Source of the DNA: an uncultured Slackia sp.
Lineage (GTDB): Bacteria > Actinomycetota > Coriobacteriia > Coriobacteriales > Eggerthellaceae
DNA: 41,695 bases
Reading direction: 5' to 3'
Assembly (NCBI GenBank): GCA_934661005.1
Contig: CAKUIK010000021.1
Coordinates: forward strand, 1-41,695
Below are positions 33,076 to 41,522 of this stretch, one piece after another. The notes beneath the pieces were generated by a model, which saw nothing but the letters and a program-made list of their open reading frames with translations, made no database searches and was not told the origin of the DNA. The position numbers and the translations under genes were made by a program. Numbering within the stretch: the first letter of the stretch is position 1; every line of letters begins with the position of its first letter.

Positions 33076-33260
33076 TGCTTGAGCTGCTTCTGCCATGCAC
33101 GCTTCGATTTCGCGCGGCTGTATTTTGCATCGCCATGTGCTCCGTGGCCGCAAATGTAGCCGTTGTAGTGCGGCTTCTTGGCCAAAGTCGCCTCGTCAGC
33201 AGACATACGCCAAATGGCGCCCGACTTCGGCGCATGCTTTTTACGTTTCGCAGACAACAC
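33045..33260 (-). CDS. Small basic protein gene without stop codon (nonstop, terminator inside frame)
   Basis: GTG at 33260 (or TTG at 33257) follows AGGAGGTGG. The frame encodes 72 residues rich in Lys, Arg and His: MLSAKRKKHAPKSGAIWR, ADEATLAKKPHYNGYICGHG, AHGDAKYSRAKSKRAWQKQL, KQEG, then APRGSFLF encoded by the hairpin. No stop occurs before the terminator, whose U-tract ends exactly with codon 72. The frame stays open to 32802, but that part is not protein-like. The arrangement parallels arfA and brfA, ribosome-rescue genes whose mRNAs lack a stop and are silenced by tmRNA. The sequence is not clearly homologous to either, although basic KYSR-like residues are comparable. It could instead be a gene that lost its stop. 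Confidence 0.6.
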
Positions 33261-33302
33261 TCCCACCTCCTCTCGCCAACGGATTGCGTGTCTATGAGCC
33301 CG

Positions 33303-33333
33303 ATAATAGCAGTTTTGCTGAGCATGCGCGCAA
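33303..33333 (-). promoter_or_regulatory. Possible promoter of the small basic gene
   Basis: On the minus strand TTGCGC (33333-33328), a 19-base spacer and TATTAT (33308-33303) lie about 43 bases upstream of the GTG. The -10 is good and the -35 and spacing are suboptimal. Confidence 0.4.
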
Positions 33334-33339
33334 CGAAGC

Positions 33340-33441
33340 GAGGTGTTGAGCAATACAAGGTGCTAAATGAGGTAGGCCATTAAACGAGGCAAGGTGCTAA
33401 ATGATGTGAAGCGCTAAACGAGACACGGCGATGAATCTCAT
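33340..33441. repeat. Degenerate 17-bp tandem repeat, six units
   Basis: Units begin at 33340, 33357, 33374, 33391, 33408 and 33425. Examples are AAGGTGCTAAATGAGGT and AAGGTGCTAAATGATGT, alternating with AGGCCATTAAACGAGGC-like units. They lie directly upstream of the small basic gene promoter. From 33442 to 33606 nothing further is recognised. Confidence 0.65.
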
Positions 33442-33606
33442 GGTTGGGTTTTTATTGGTGCTATATGCGGGTTGTCTACTATTATCCCAGTTCAATAGCT
33501 TGTAAGTTATCGATTTTACCCACGTGCTCTACAACGTTTCTGCATTATTGACGAAAGGTCGCCATTGGCGCTCGATTTCCAATTGTCGAAAAGGGGGTCG
33601 AAAGCC

Positions 33607-33833
33607 CCTAGCGTAAAGCTAATGCCCAAAAAGTGACAAAAGTTGCGAATTCGGGGGCACTCAAGCCCAAGGTCTTATTTGCGTGACTTGCAAAACCCCA
33701 GGTCGCGGTTGACCGATGCGGTCTTCGCGAGCGACGATTGGAGCTTGCGACGCTCTTTTTCCTCGAAATAGGGCGTTTTACGCCCCCGAATTCGCAACTT
33801 TTGGCGCTTTTAGCCGTTTTGGTTTACGCTAGG
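33607..33833. repeat. Inverted-repeat element C (227 bp) overlapping the end of the DUF559 gene
   Basis: The outer ends are CCTAGCGTAAA (33607-33617) and TTTACGCTAGG (33823-33833). A perfect 21-bp inner inverted repeat (AAAGTTGCGAATTCGGGGGC-type) lies at 33638-33658 and 33782-33802. The centre holds CCCCAGGTC (33696-33704), as in element A, and CCCAAGGTC at 33666. The right outer end includes the stop and last codons of the nuclease-like gene, so the element and gene are physically merged. Confidence 0.75.
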
Positions 33834-34870
33834 TCGTCGTCGGTGAGCCATCCCAGGTTTGTTATGGCGCGCTCGACCTGTTGCCCAGCTCGCTCTGACA
33901 GAGTGTGTTGCTTTCTGTGGACCCCATCGCGATGAAGGAGCTCCATTCGCAGGAGCTTTTGCTTTGCGTAGAACATTGCGGGCTTCGCGATGCGCACGCG
34001 CTTTTTCGCGGCGGCGGCAATGTGCGCCGCAATTTTATCCATCTCGGTTTTTGAATTCAGCTGGCTCGAGGTGAGGGTTATGACCTGGAAGCCCGAAGTC
34101 GTAAAGGTATTTTTGCGCCGTGCGTCATTCGATATTCGCGCTTCTTGGTTATGGAAGGCTTTGCTGTCGTATTCGACGATGATCTTGGCTTTCGGCCATG
34201 CGATATCGGGCTCAAGTTGATCAATCCCCGCCATTTTGCGAGCCTTGGGAGTCAGCGCGATTTTACGATTGAGCCGAGCGCCCGAAAGAGAATATCCTCC
34301 CCGTTGCTGGGGTAGGGTGAACAAGAGAATGGCCGCGGTTTCCATGGGCGAGCGAGAGCGGTCGTGGGCGTATTTCACTGCCTGGGTCGTTTTTGCGATT
34401 CCTGTAAGCCCTTTGGCTCGTTGGCAAAAAGCGGCGATTTTCGCGACGCTTGTGAGTGGCGCACGTTTGACGAGGGGATTTTCGAGCGATTCGTTGATGG
34501 TGAAGAGCCCGCAAAACTCGCAGATGACGCAAACGAGCTCGGTGAACGACAACAGGGGCGCAATTTGGACGAGGGTGAGTTCGGGAGACGTGATGCGCTG
34601 TTCAGGGGATATTGAGCAGATGGACCCGAACGGCAACTCTTGATATGCGACGTGTCGTACTGCGGGTTCGTTTGTGCGCTTGTGCTTAACCGAGGTGAGG
34701 CCATGCAAGGGGCGCGACAGGGCGCCTATGCCGGTAAGCCAATCGAAATCGGCAACGGTGAAGTTTGGCGGCGCGATGGTCGTGCGGCTCGGCTCGGGCA
34801 CAACAAAACCGGGCGTGCCAACGAGACGCCAATATTCGAACGCCGAGATATGGGACAGAAGACTCGTCAT
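33824..34870 (-). CDS. DUF559-type PD-(D/E)XK nuclease-like protein
   Basis: The 348-residue protein has a C-terminal half resembling DUF559/Vsr-like endonuclease domains. SPMETAAILLF may carry the first acidic residue. EPDIAWPKAKIIVEYDSKAF supplies D and ExD. RRKNTFTTSGFQVITLTSSQ follows. The N-terminal half (residues 1-170) is of unknown type; related proteins are sometimes grouped with AbiEi-like antitoxins. The start ATG 34870 follows GGAGG; an upstream ATG lacks one. Its stop lies inside inverted-repeat element C. The role could be DNA or RNA cleavage; nothing in the sequence shows the target. Confidence 0.78.
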   Translation of the reverse strand: MTSLLSHISAFEYWRLVGTPGFVVPEPSRTTIAPPNFTVADFDWLTGIGALSRPLHGLTSVKHKRTNEPAVRHVAYQELPFGSICSISPEQRITSPELTLVQIAPLLSFTELVCVICEFCGLFTINESLENPLVKRAPLTSVAKIAAFCQRAKGLTGIAKTTQAVKYAHDRSRSPMETAAILLFTLPQQRGGYSLSGARLNRKIALTPKARKMAGIDQLEPDIAWPKAKIIVEYDSKAFHNQEARISNDARRKNTFTTSGFQVITLTSSQLNSKTEMDKIAAHIAAAAKKRVRIAKPAMFYAKQKLLRMELLHRDGVHRKQHTLSERAGQQVERAITNLGWLTDDDLA

Positions 34871-34954
34871 GCGGCCTCCGTTTCTCAAAAAGGTGTCTGC
34901 ATTGTAGCGCCTGGCGCGGTCGGTGGCGAGAGCTTGCAGGGAGGGGTTGATAGG

Positions 34955-35069
34955 ATTTCGGACGGGTTGCCCCGTTTGCCGGCTTGCCCAGTGGGTGGTT
35001 TTGTCCGATGGGCGGCTTGCCTGATAACTGGCTTGCCCAATGTGCGGTTTGCCCGGTGGTCTGCTTGCA
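34955..35069. repeat. Degenerate 16-bp tandem repeat
   Basis: Units such as CGATGGGCGGCTTGCC (35006), TGATAACTGGCTTGCC (35022), CAATGTGCGGTTTGCC (35038) and CGGTGGTCTGCTTGCA (35054) follow two 17-bp versions (34972, 34989). They lie between divergent genes. The remaining 35070-35280 shows no gene. Confidence 0.65.
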
Positions 35070-35280
35070 TCGCGCAGTGTCCGGTCGTGCTTGCGGCTAT
35101 TTCCGGGGCGCCCGCAGCGTCTGGGCTGTTTTTCGTGCGCAACGCTTGGAGACGTAGAGCGAAGATTGCCCGCTGGAAAACGAAAGTGCCTCTGAATGCG
35201 ATGCTGGGGTTAAGATAGGTAAATTCGAAGCGCCGATTGACGGAATCGATTGGCGCGGTTCGTTGGATAAAGGGGGACTC

Positions 35281-35907
35281 ATGAAGGTTCTTATGGTCAA
35301 TGGCAGCCCGAAGTCGAAGGGCAATACGGCCGCGGCGCTCGCCGAAGTCGGCGCGGCACTTGAAGGCCACGGTATCGAATGGGAGGTGTTCCAGCTGGGC
35401 GCTGCTCCCGTGCGTGATTGCATCGGTTGCGGCAAGTGCAGCGAGCTCGATTGCGCGTGCGTATTCGATGACGACATGGTTAATGAGCTCATCAAAGCCG
35501 CCCAGCAGGCCGATGGTTTCGTATTTGGCACGCCGGTGTATTATGCGCATCCCACCGGCCGCATTCTGTCGGTGCTCGACCGCGCGTTCTATGCAGGCGG
35601 GGCGGCATTCGAGCATAAGCCAGGTGCGGCGATCGCCGTGGCTCGCCGCGGAGGCATCACGGCATCGTTCGACGTGCTCAATAAATATTTCACCATCAAG
35701 CAAATGCCCGTTGTGGCGTCGACCTATTGGAACGGCGTGCACGGACGTGTGCCGGGCGAAGCCGCGCTCGATGAGGAAGGCATGCGCACGATGCGCAATA
35801 TCGGCCACAACATGGCATGGATGCTGAAGTGCATCGAGCTCGGCCGCGAAAACGGCATCGAGCCGCCCGTTGCCGAAACGGGCGCCATGACCAGCTTCAT
35901 TCGCTAG
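35281..35907 (+). CDS. Iron-sulfur flavoprotein / NADPH-dependent FMN reductase family
   Basis: This 208-residue flavodoxin-fold protein starts MKVLMVNGSPKSKGNT, the FMN phosphate loop. It has GTPVYYAHPTGRIL at the second FMN loop. Between them CIGCGKCSELDC shows the compact Cx2Cx2Cx4C motif that binds a [4Fe-4S] cluster in Isf-type proteins. It probably acts in cytoplasmic electron transfer or oxidative-stress protection. ATG 35281 follows AAAGGGGG. It is a single-gene unit; the next gene is convergent. Confidence 0.88.
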   Translation: MKVLMVNGSPKSKGNTAAALAEVGAALEGHGIEWEVFQLGAAPVRDCIGCGKCSELDCACVFDDDMVNELIKAAQQADGFVFGTPVYYAHPTGRILSVLDRAFYAGGAAFEHKPGAAIAVARRGGITASFDVLNKYFTIKQMPVVASTYWNGVHGRVPGEAALDEEGMRTMRNIGHNMAWMLKCIELGRENGIEPPVAETGAMTSFIR

Positions 35908-36000
35908 GGGTCCGCGAGTCGGCTTCGGCGGGAACGCGCGCAAGGCGAATTGGACGCGCCTGACTGGCGGCGGTGACTCTCGCCTGTCGCGGTTTTCGCT

Positions 36001-37461
36001 CTATGCTGCGGCCGCTTTCTGGTGCTTGGCGGCCTGCGCCTGCGCCTGGCGAACGCCGGCGTAGGCGCGATGCCTCGCGAAGAAGAACAGCGCAATCATG
36101 GTGGTGCCGGTGACGGTCCACGTGATGGGGTAGATGTTCATGAGCGAGGTGTAGTCATTCATCGACGGGAACACCCAGAAAATGAACGCGATGCGCAGCA
36201 GGCACGATCCCACGATAACCACGATGGTGGGCAGCACCGACCAACCCATGCCGCGCATGGCGCCTGCGGTCACCTCGTAGGTCGACGTCATGCATTCGAG
36301 CAGTTCAACGTGCCACATGCGAATGGTGCCGTAGCCAAGCGCGGCGGCCTCGGTCGTGAACGCGCCGAGCGAGATATTGCCCAGGCCAACGAAAATCGCG
36401 CTCAGGGTAAAGGCGCTCAGCACCGCCGCCGCCATGCAAATGCGCACGATGGAGTCGCATCGCTTGAGATTGCCCGCGGCGAAGTTCTGCCCGATAAACG
36501 TCACGGCCGCTTGCGAGAACGCGCTCACGAAGAAGTATGTGTAGTACTCGTAGTTCATGGTGGCCGCCGAGCCTGCGGTGGAATCGGCGCCGAAGCTGTT
36601 GATCGCCGCTTGGATAATGACGTTGGAAAGTGAAAAGACCATCGACTGAAGGCCTGATGGCAGGCCGATATACAAAATCATCTTGAGCGCTTTGCCATCG
36701 ACAGCCAGGTGGCGCGGCTCAAGGCGGAACGCGTCTTCCTCATGCAACAGCATTCGAATGACGATAGCCGCGGAAAGCGCGTTCGAGATGTCGGTCGCAA
36801 TCGCGATGCCGATGACGCCGGCATTGAAAACAGTGACTGCAATTACGTTGAGCACCACGTTGAGCAGCATCGCGGCAGCGAGCGCGTACAGCGGGCGTCG
36901 GGTGTCGCCTTTCGCGCGCAGCACGGCCGAGCCGAAATTGTACGCGAGGAAGAACACGCTGCCCGCGAAATAGATGCGCAAGTACCACGCGGCCTCTTCG
37001 GTTGCCTCGGCGGGCATTCCGATGGCGTCGAGAATGGGTCCGGTAATGAGCATTCCAACGACAGTGAGCAGGGCGCCGCATACAAGCGTGAGCACGGCGG
37101 TCGTTTGTACCGCGCTCTTCACGAGGTCCATGCGCCCGTGGCCGATTCGAATGGCGATTGCGACGTTCGCGCCGACTGACAGCCCTACGAAAAGGCCGAT
37201 GAGCAGGGAAATGACCGGTGCCACGCCACCGACGGCTGCCAGGGCGCCGCTATTGATGAATCGTCCGGCGACAACGGCATCGGCGGAATTGAACAGCTGC
37301 GAGATGATCGACGAAAGCGCCAGCGGAACGGCGAATATGATGATCTTGCCCAAAAGGGGGCCGTGCAGCATGTCGATGCTGTTGGTCTTTTTCGGCTGTG
37401 CAGGGGTTTTGGCTGTTTCGAGCTCGGGCGAGGCGGAGGCGGTGTTGTCTGTGGTGCTCAT
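36001..37461 (-). CDS. MATE family efflux transporter
   Basis: This 486-residue protein has twelve predicted membrane helices in two halves. The N-terminal half has MLHGPLLGKIIIFAVPLALS, then QLFNSADAVVAGRF with GALAAVGG, and the second half begins at LYIGLPSGLQSMVF. These are typical of the NorM/DinF-like MATE superfamily that exports drugs or metabolites using sodium or protons. The substrate is unknown. The C-terminus is Ala/Gln/Lys-rich. No strong ribosome site precedes ATG 37461 (GGAAAGCG is distant). Confidence 0.93.
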   Translation of the reverse strand: MSTTDNTASASPELETAKTPAQPKKTNSIDMLHGPLLGKIIIFAVPLALSSIISQLFNSADAVVAGRFINSGALAAVGGVAPVISLLIGLFVGLSVGANVAIAIRIGHGRMDLVKSAVQTTAVLTLVCGALLTVVGMLITGPILDAIGMPAEATEEAAWYLRIYFAGSVFFLAYNFGSAVLRAKGDTRRPLYALAAAMLLNVVLNVIAVTVFNAGVIGIAIATDISNALSAAIVIRMLLHEEDAFRLEPRHLAVDGKALKMILYIGLPSGLQSMVFSLSNVIIQAAINSFGADSTAGSAATMNYEYYTYFFVSAFSQAAVTFIGQNFAAGNLKRCDSIVRICMAAAVLSAFTLSAIFVGLGNISLGAFTTEAAALGYGTIRMWHVELLECMTSTYEVTAGAMRGMGWSVLPTIVVIVGSCLLRIAFIFWVFPSMNDYTSLMNIYPITWTVTGTTMIALFFFARHRAYAGVRQAQAQAAKHQKAAAA

Positions 37462-37520
37462 TGACGCTGGCGTCGCTTTCCGCGCTTGAGGCGCTTTGTT
37501 TCGAGTGTGTTTCAGATGCT

Positions 37521-37540
37521 CAAAGGGTATAACACCTTTG
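37521..37540 (-). promoter_or_regulatory. Inverted repeat upstream of the MATE gene
   Basis: CAAAGG (37521-37526) and CCTTTG (37535-37540) enclose GTATAACA, which contains a -10-like sequence on either strand. It lies 60 bases upstream of the MATE start and could be an operator. Confidence 0.4.
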
Positions 37541-37644
37541 CCTGGTCAAGGGGCAGTGAATACACGAAGCGCACACGCAACGCCCGCAGGTCTCACAAAC
37601 GTTGCGCCGCGATGGCTCTTCAGGCTTCGAAAAATGCGTGCCGT

Positions 37645-39006
37645 CTATTGAAGCGTGAGCGCGTGCTCCTCTTCCGCAATGTCGCTTTCGTCGAATTCGT
37701 AGTCTTTGCCGGGCAGAATCGCATTCAGAATGATGCCGGCGAGCGAGCCGATGGCCAGGCCCGAGAGCGAAATCACGATACCGGAAACCTCGAAGGTAAT
37801 TGCGCCGGCCGCGCTGTAGGCAATGCCGATGGACAGCACGAGCACGATGGCGGCCACAAGCACGTTGCGGCTTTTCTGGAAATCGACGTGGTTTTCGACG
37901 AGATTGCGCACGCCCACGGCCGAGATCATGCCGTAGAGCACGAGCGACACACCGCCGATCACGCACGAAGGCATGGCGCCAATCACGGCGGCGAATTTCG
38001 GGCTGAATGAAAGCACGATTGCGCAGCACGCCGCGATTCGCACGACGCGCGCGTCGAACACGCGGGTCAGCGCGAGCACGCCGGTGTTTTCGCCGTAGGT
38101 GGTGTTGGCCGGGGCGCCGAACAGCGAGGCCAAAATGGTGGCGAGGCCGTCGCCGAGCAGCGTGCGGTGCAGGCCCGGGTTGGCGATGAAGTTGCGCTCA
38201 CATGTGGAGCTGATCGCCGAGATGTCGCCGATATGCTCGATCATCGTGGCGAAGGCGAGCGGCATGATAGTGATGATCGCGGTAATGGCGAGGCCCGTGT
38301 CGAAGCCAGGGCCAAACAGCGAGAATACGGTGTTGTCCCAGCTGAATGGCAGGCCGATCCACGCGGCTTCGGCCACGCCCGAGAAATCAACCTCGCCCAT
38401 GGCGGCCGCGGCGGCGTAGCTTACCACCACGCCGATAAGGATGGGGATGATCTTCACCATGCCGCGTCCCCAAATATTGCATACCACGATGGTTGCGATG
38501 GCGATAATCGCCACGACCCAATTGGTGGAGCAGTTCGCGATGGCTGAGCTTGCCAGAATGAGGCCGATGCAAATCACGATGGGGCCCGTGACCACGGGAG
38601 GGAAGAAACGCATGACGCGCGCGGGGCCGAATGCGCGGAAGAGCGCCGAAAGCACCAGATAAAGCAGGCCAGCGCATGCAACGCCGAGGCACGCGTAGGG
38701 CAGAAGCTCGGCCTCGCCGTTGGGAGCGATGGCGGCGTAGCCTGCGATGAACGCGAACGACGAGCCCAAAAACGCTGGCACCTTGCCCTTGGCCAGAATA
38801 TGGAAGAGCAGCGTGCCCAGGCCGGCGAACAGCAGCGTGTCGCTTACCGAAAGGCCCGTGAGCACCGGCACCAAAATGGTGGCGCCGAACATCGCGAACA
38901 TGTGTTGGATTCCCAGCACGAACATGCGCGGCTTGCCGAGGGTGGTTGCGTCGTAGACGGCGCGCGGGGTTTCGGACCCCGAAGTGGCGCGGGCGGTATC
39001 GCTCAT
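37645..39006 (-). CDS. uraA: Uracil/xanthine permease (NCS2 family, UraA-like)
   Basis: This 453-residue nucleobase:proton symporter has 14 helices. FVLGIQHMFAMFGATILVP near the start, the substrate-binding ATMIEHIGDISAIS and GAPANTTYGENTGVLALT are hallmarks of UraA-type uracil permeases. It imports uracil (or a related base) for salvage. AGAAAGG precedes ATG 39006. No PyrR-type attenuator could be recognised upstream, and the 101-base gap to the next gene holds no gene. Confidence 0.92.
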   Translation of the reverse strand: MSDTARATSGSETPRAVYDATTLGKPRMFVLGIQHMFAMFGATILVPVLTGLSVSDTLLFAGLGTLLFHILAKGKVPAFLGSSFAFIAGYAAIAPNGEAELLPYACLGVACAGLLYLVLSALFRAFGPARVMRFFPPVVTGPIVICIGLILASSAIANCSTNWVVAIIAIATIVVCNIWGRGMVKIIPILIGVVVSYAAAAAMGEVDFSGVAEAAWIGLPFSWDNTVFSLFGPGFDTGLAITAIITIMPLAFATMIEHIGDISAISSTCERNFIANPGLHRTLLGDGLATILASLFGAPANTTYGENTGVLALTRVFDARVVRIAACCAIVLSFSPKFAAVIGAMPSCVIGGVSLVLYGMISAVGVRNLVENHVDFQKSRNVLVAAIVLVLSIGIAYSAAGAITFEVSGIVISLSGLAIGSLAGIILNAILPGKDYEFDESDIAEEEHALTLQ

Positions 39007-39107
39007 GGTTTGCCTTTCTGAAAGATTTCAAATCGTCTTATGATAAGGCTTCGAAGGGCCGCTCGCTCTTTGAAATACGGTTTTCCGCGCGTCAATTCGG
39101 CTGGGGG

Positions 39108-39449
39108 CTATTCCCAGCCCTTCCATACATCGGGCTGATAGCCGACTGTGGCTTGGCGTCCGTTACGCACGATGGGCTCGCGCAGTATTTGCTGATTTTC
39201 GAGCACCTTATCGAATTTCTGGTCGGCGCCGAGATACTGCACGAGCGCAACCGTGTCGGCGTCTTTGGCCGACGGGTCGATGAGCGCGTCAATGCCGCCT
39301 GCCGCGCGAGCGACGCTTTCGAGCTCACCTTTGCTCAGGCCTTTCTCTTTCAGGTCGACGAACTGGAATTTCACGCGGCGCTCCTTGAAATAGCGCTGCG
39401 CCTTTTTGGTGTCGAAGCTTTTCTTGGTGCCAAAGATTTGGATGTTCAT
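39108..39449 (-). CDS. ArsC/Spx-like thioredoxin-fold protein lacking cysteine
   Basis: This 113-residue protein has the ArsC-family pattern: IQIFGTKKSFDTKKAQRYFK, FVDLKEKGLSKGEL, LENQQILREPIVRNGRQATV and a final VWKGWE. In related proteins the residue after GTKK is the redox cysteine; here it is Ser. The whole protein contains no Cys, so it cannot be a classical arsenate reductase. It may bind RNA polymerase as Spx does, or another partner. Start ATG 39449 follows AAAAGG. Confidence 0.85.
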   Translation of the reverse strand: MNIQIFGTKKSFDTKKAQRYFKERRVKFQFVDLKEKGLSKGELESVARAAGGIDALIDPSAKDADTVALVQYLGADQKFDKVLENQQILREPIVRNGRQATVGYQPDVWKGWE

Positions 39450-39885
39450 GTTCGAGCCTTTTCGGTCAAGCAGGTACTTCTCCTGCGAATATGACAAAAA
39501 CAATGTCGTCAGTATAACTTTTCGTCGCCGCTTGGGCGCGAATGGAGCGCTTGGCCTAAGCCCGGTATGGCGCCGGCCGCTTTCCTCGGTTCGGGCGAAG
39601 CTGGTCCAAGAGAGGTGGGCGGGTTGTTGCGGGCCAGTCGACCAACGGGGGAAGAATCGGCTATGCAATAAAGGGTTGGGCGGAAGAGGGGATCGCGCTT
39701 GAATGCTCCTTTTGGCTTATGGCAAGCAGGCCGATGGCGGCGAAGGGCGCGAAGCCAGGCGCAAAACAGAAGGAAGAAAAGCTCGTGGGCTAAAGGGCGA
39801 CGAGCACTTCAGGCGTGGCTCCCGGGTGCACATATTTCTTTGGGAAAGCCTGAACGCAATCTGTCGGACCCCGGCTGCTTCTGCG
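39450..39885. other. Intergenic region without recognised gene
   Basis: On the minus strand TATACT (complement of 39509-39514) could be a -10 box for the ArsC-like gene. Otherwise no gene, terminator or repeat stands out. Confidence 0.4.
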
Positions 39886-41277
39886 CTATTTCTTTTCAAA
39901 ATGCTTTACTTCGTGCTCTTCCGCATGTCCCTCTTCGTGTTCTTTCATGACGACATGAACCACGTCGGGGCGCTGCTTCGGCATGTAAATGTGCTGGTAG
40001 TCGGTGTGTACGTGCTCGCGATGCTCGTGGATGTGTTCGGACACGATTTGTCCCGCGTGGTGCGGGTCGTGGGCGATCTCGCGCACCGCATCGATGGGAT
40101 GGCGGTCGGCGACTCCGTAAGCTGCGCCCGCGAACAGCGGCATGATGAATACCGTCACGGCGCCCGCGGCGACCATGATGGAGGCCGTGCTCGCGTCGAT
40201 GGATCCGTTTTTCACGCACAGCGAGGTAACTGCGACGATAATTGGCAGGGCCGTGGTGCAGTACAGCGCAACCGAAATACGCTCGTGCATCGTGTACTTC
40301 GCGCGCGTTTTGGGCATCGAAAGCGAAATGATAATGGGAACCGTGCGCACGACGAGCAGCAGCGCGACGAAACGTACGAGCATGGCCGGATCGGCTGCGA
40401 TGGCCGAAATGTCGATTTTCGCGCCCGACACGATGAAGAACAGCGGAATGAGGAAGCCGAAGCCAATGGCGTCGAGCTTGGTTTCGAGCGACACGTTGCC
40501 TTCGGGCGTGATGTATCGGAGTACGAAGCCCGCCGCGAACGCGCCGAGCACGATGTCGATGTCGAAGATGGCGGAAAACGCTACGAGGGCGACCAGGATC
40601 ATGATGGTGCCGCGCACCGATGTTTGCGAGGTGGTGTTGGCTTTTGCTTCGAGAAATTTGTAGAGGCGCGTGCCGTTTTTGCGTGCCATGGCAGGTACGA
40701 GGGCCGCGATGACGCACAGAATCATGAATGCGGCGAGAATCGCTGCGGTCTGCCAGTTCGTGCGCGTGGAGAGCAGCACCGCCATGGCGAGCACCGGGCC
40801 GACTTCTCCCCAGGTGCCGTATGCGATGACCGCGCGGCCGACTTTCGTGTTCATAAGCTCGCGTTCGCGCAAAATGGGCATGAGCGTGCCGAGCGCCGTG
40901 GTCACAAGCACGATGGCCATGGGAACCACCCCAATGCCGCCGATGGCCAAATTCGGATGCAAAAACACGAGCGCCAGCGCGAACGCGAAAGTGACCAGCC
41001 ACGTACGCAGGCCTTTCTTGCCCTCGGTGCCCGTGAGCATTTTCGGGTTGATTTCGTAGCCCGCGAGCAAGAACAAAAACGCGAGGCCCAAATCGGAGAG
41101 CAGCGTAATGGGTTCGGTGAGCCAAATGTGGTTCAGACAGTTGGGACCGAGGATTGCGCCGAAAGCCAGAAGAAGAACGGTTTCGGGAATGGGCTTTTTC
41201 GGAATCGCCTGCGCGATAACGGGTGCCACAAATGCGACAACCGCAATAATTGCGAGCGAGATGAAATCATGTGCCAT
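39886..41277 (-). CDS. Cation:proton antiporter (CPA2 type) with His-rich C-terminal tail
   Basis: This 463-residue membrane protein has about twelve helices of the Na+/H+ exchanger (KefB/NapA-like) family: ETVLLLAFGAILGPNCL, LSDLGLAFLFLLAGYEI, LGAFAAGFVLRY and FLIPLFFIVSGAKID. It lacks KTN/TrkA nucleotide domains. The last 70 residues are hydrophilic, with 14 His (HDPHHAG, SEHIHEHREHVHTDYQHIY and KEHEEGHAEEHEVKHFEKK). This tail may sense or bind metal or pH. AGGAAG lies six bases before ATG 41277. Confidence 0.9.
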   Translation of the reverse strand: MAHDFISLAIIAVVAFVAPVIAQAIPKKPIPETVLLLAFGAILGPNCLNHIWLTEPITLLSDLGLAFLFLLAGYEINPKMLTGTEGKKGLRTWLVTFAFALALVFLHPNLAIGGIGVVPMAIVLVTTALGTLMPILRERELMNTKVGRAVIAYGTWGEVGPVLAMAVLLSTRTNWQTAAILAAFMILCVIAALVPAMARKNGTRLYKFLEAKANTTSQTSVRGTIMILVALVAFSAIFDIDIVLGAFAAGFVLRYITPEGNVSLETKLDAIGFGFLIPLFFIVSGAKIDISAIAADPAMLVRFVALLLVVRTVPIIISLSMPKTRAKYTMHERISVALYCTTALPIIVAVTSLCVKNGSIDASTASIMVAAGAVTVFIMPLFAGAAYGVADRHPIDAVREIAHDPHHAGQIVSEHIHEHREHVHTDYQHIYMPKQRPDVVHVVMKEHEEGHAEEHEVKHFEKK

Positions 41278-41522
41278 GGGATGCTTCCTGTTGTTGGACG
41301 TTGTCGTCCTTTGCCAAACCTGATTAGCATAGGCGATTTTGGAGCGTCTTGTGCAAAAAGCGCGAAATGTCGCTAAAACGATGCCTTTAGCAGGTCCTGA
41401 TGATTTGGGCGGGGAAGGGCGGTTGAGAAGGGGCGAGCTCGCTGCGGCGTGGTTAAGAAGGGCGGGCAGGCTCGATGCGGCTTATGCTCGATGGTCGGGC
41501 CAAACGCGCTGTGGGTAGCCGT

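Noticed and set aside
39703..41376. 557-codon plus-strand frame opposite the antiporter
   Set aside because: Antisense to a clear membrane protein; composition is that of a shadow frame.
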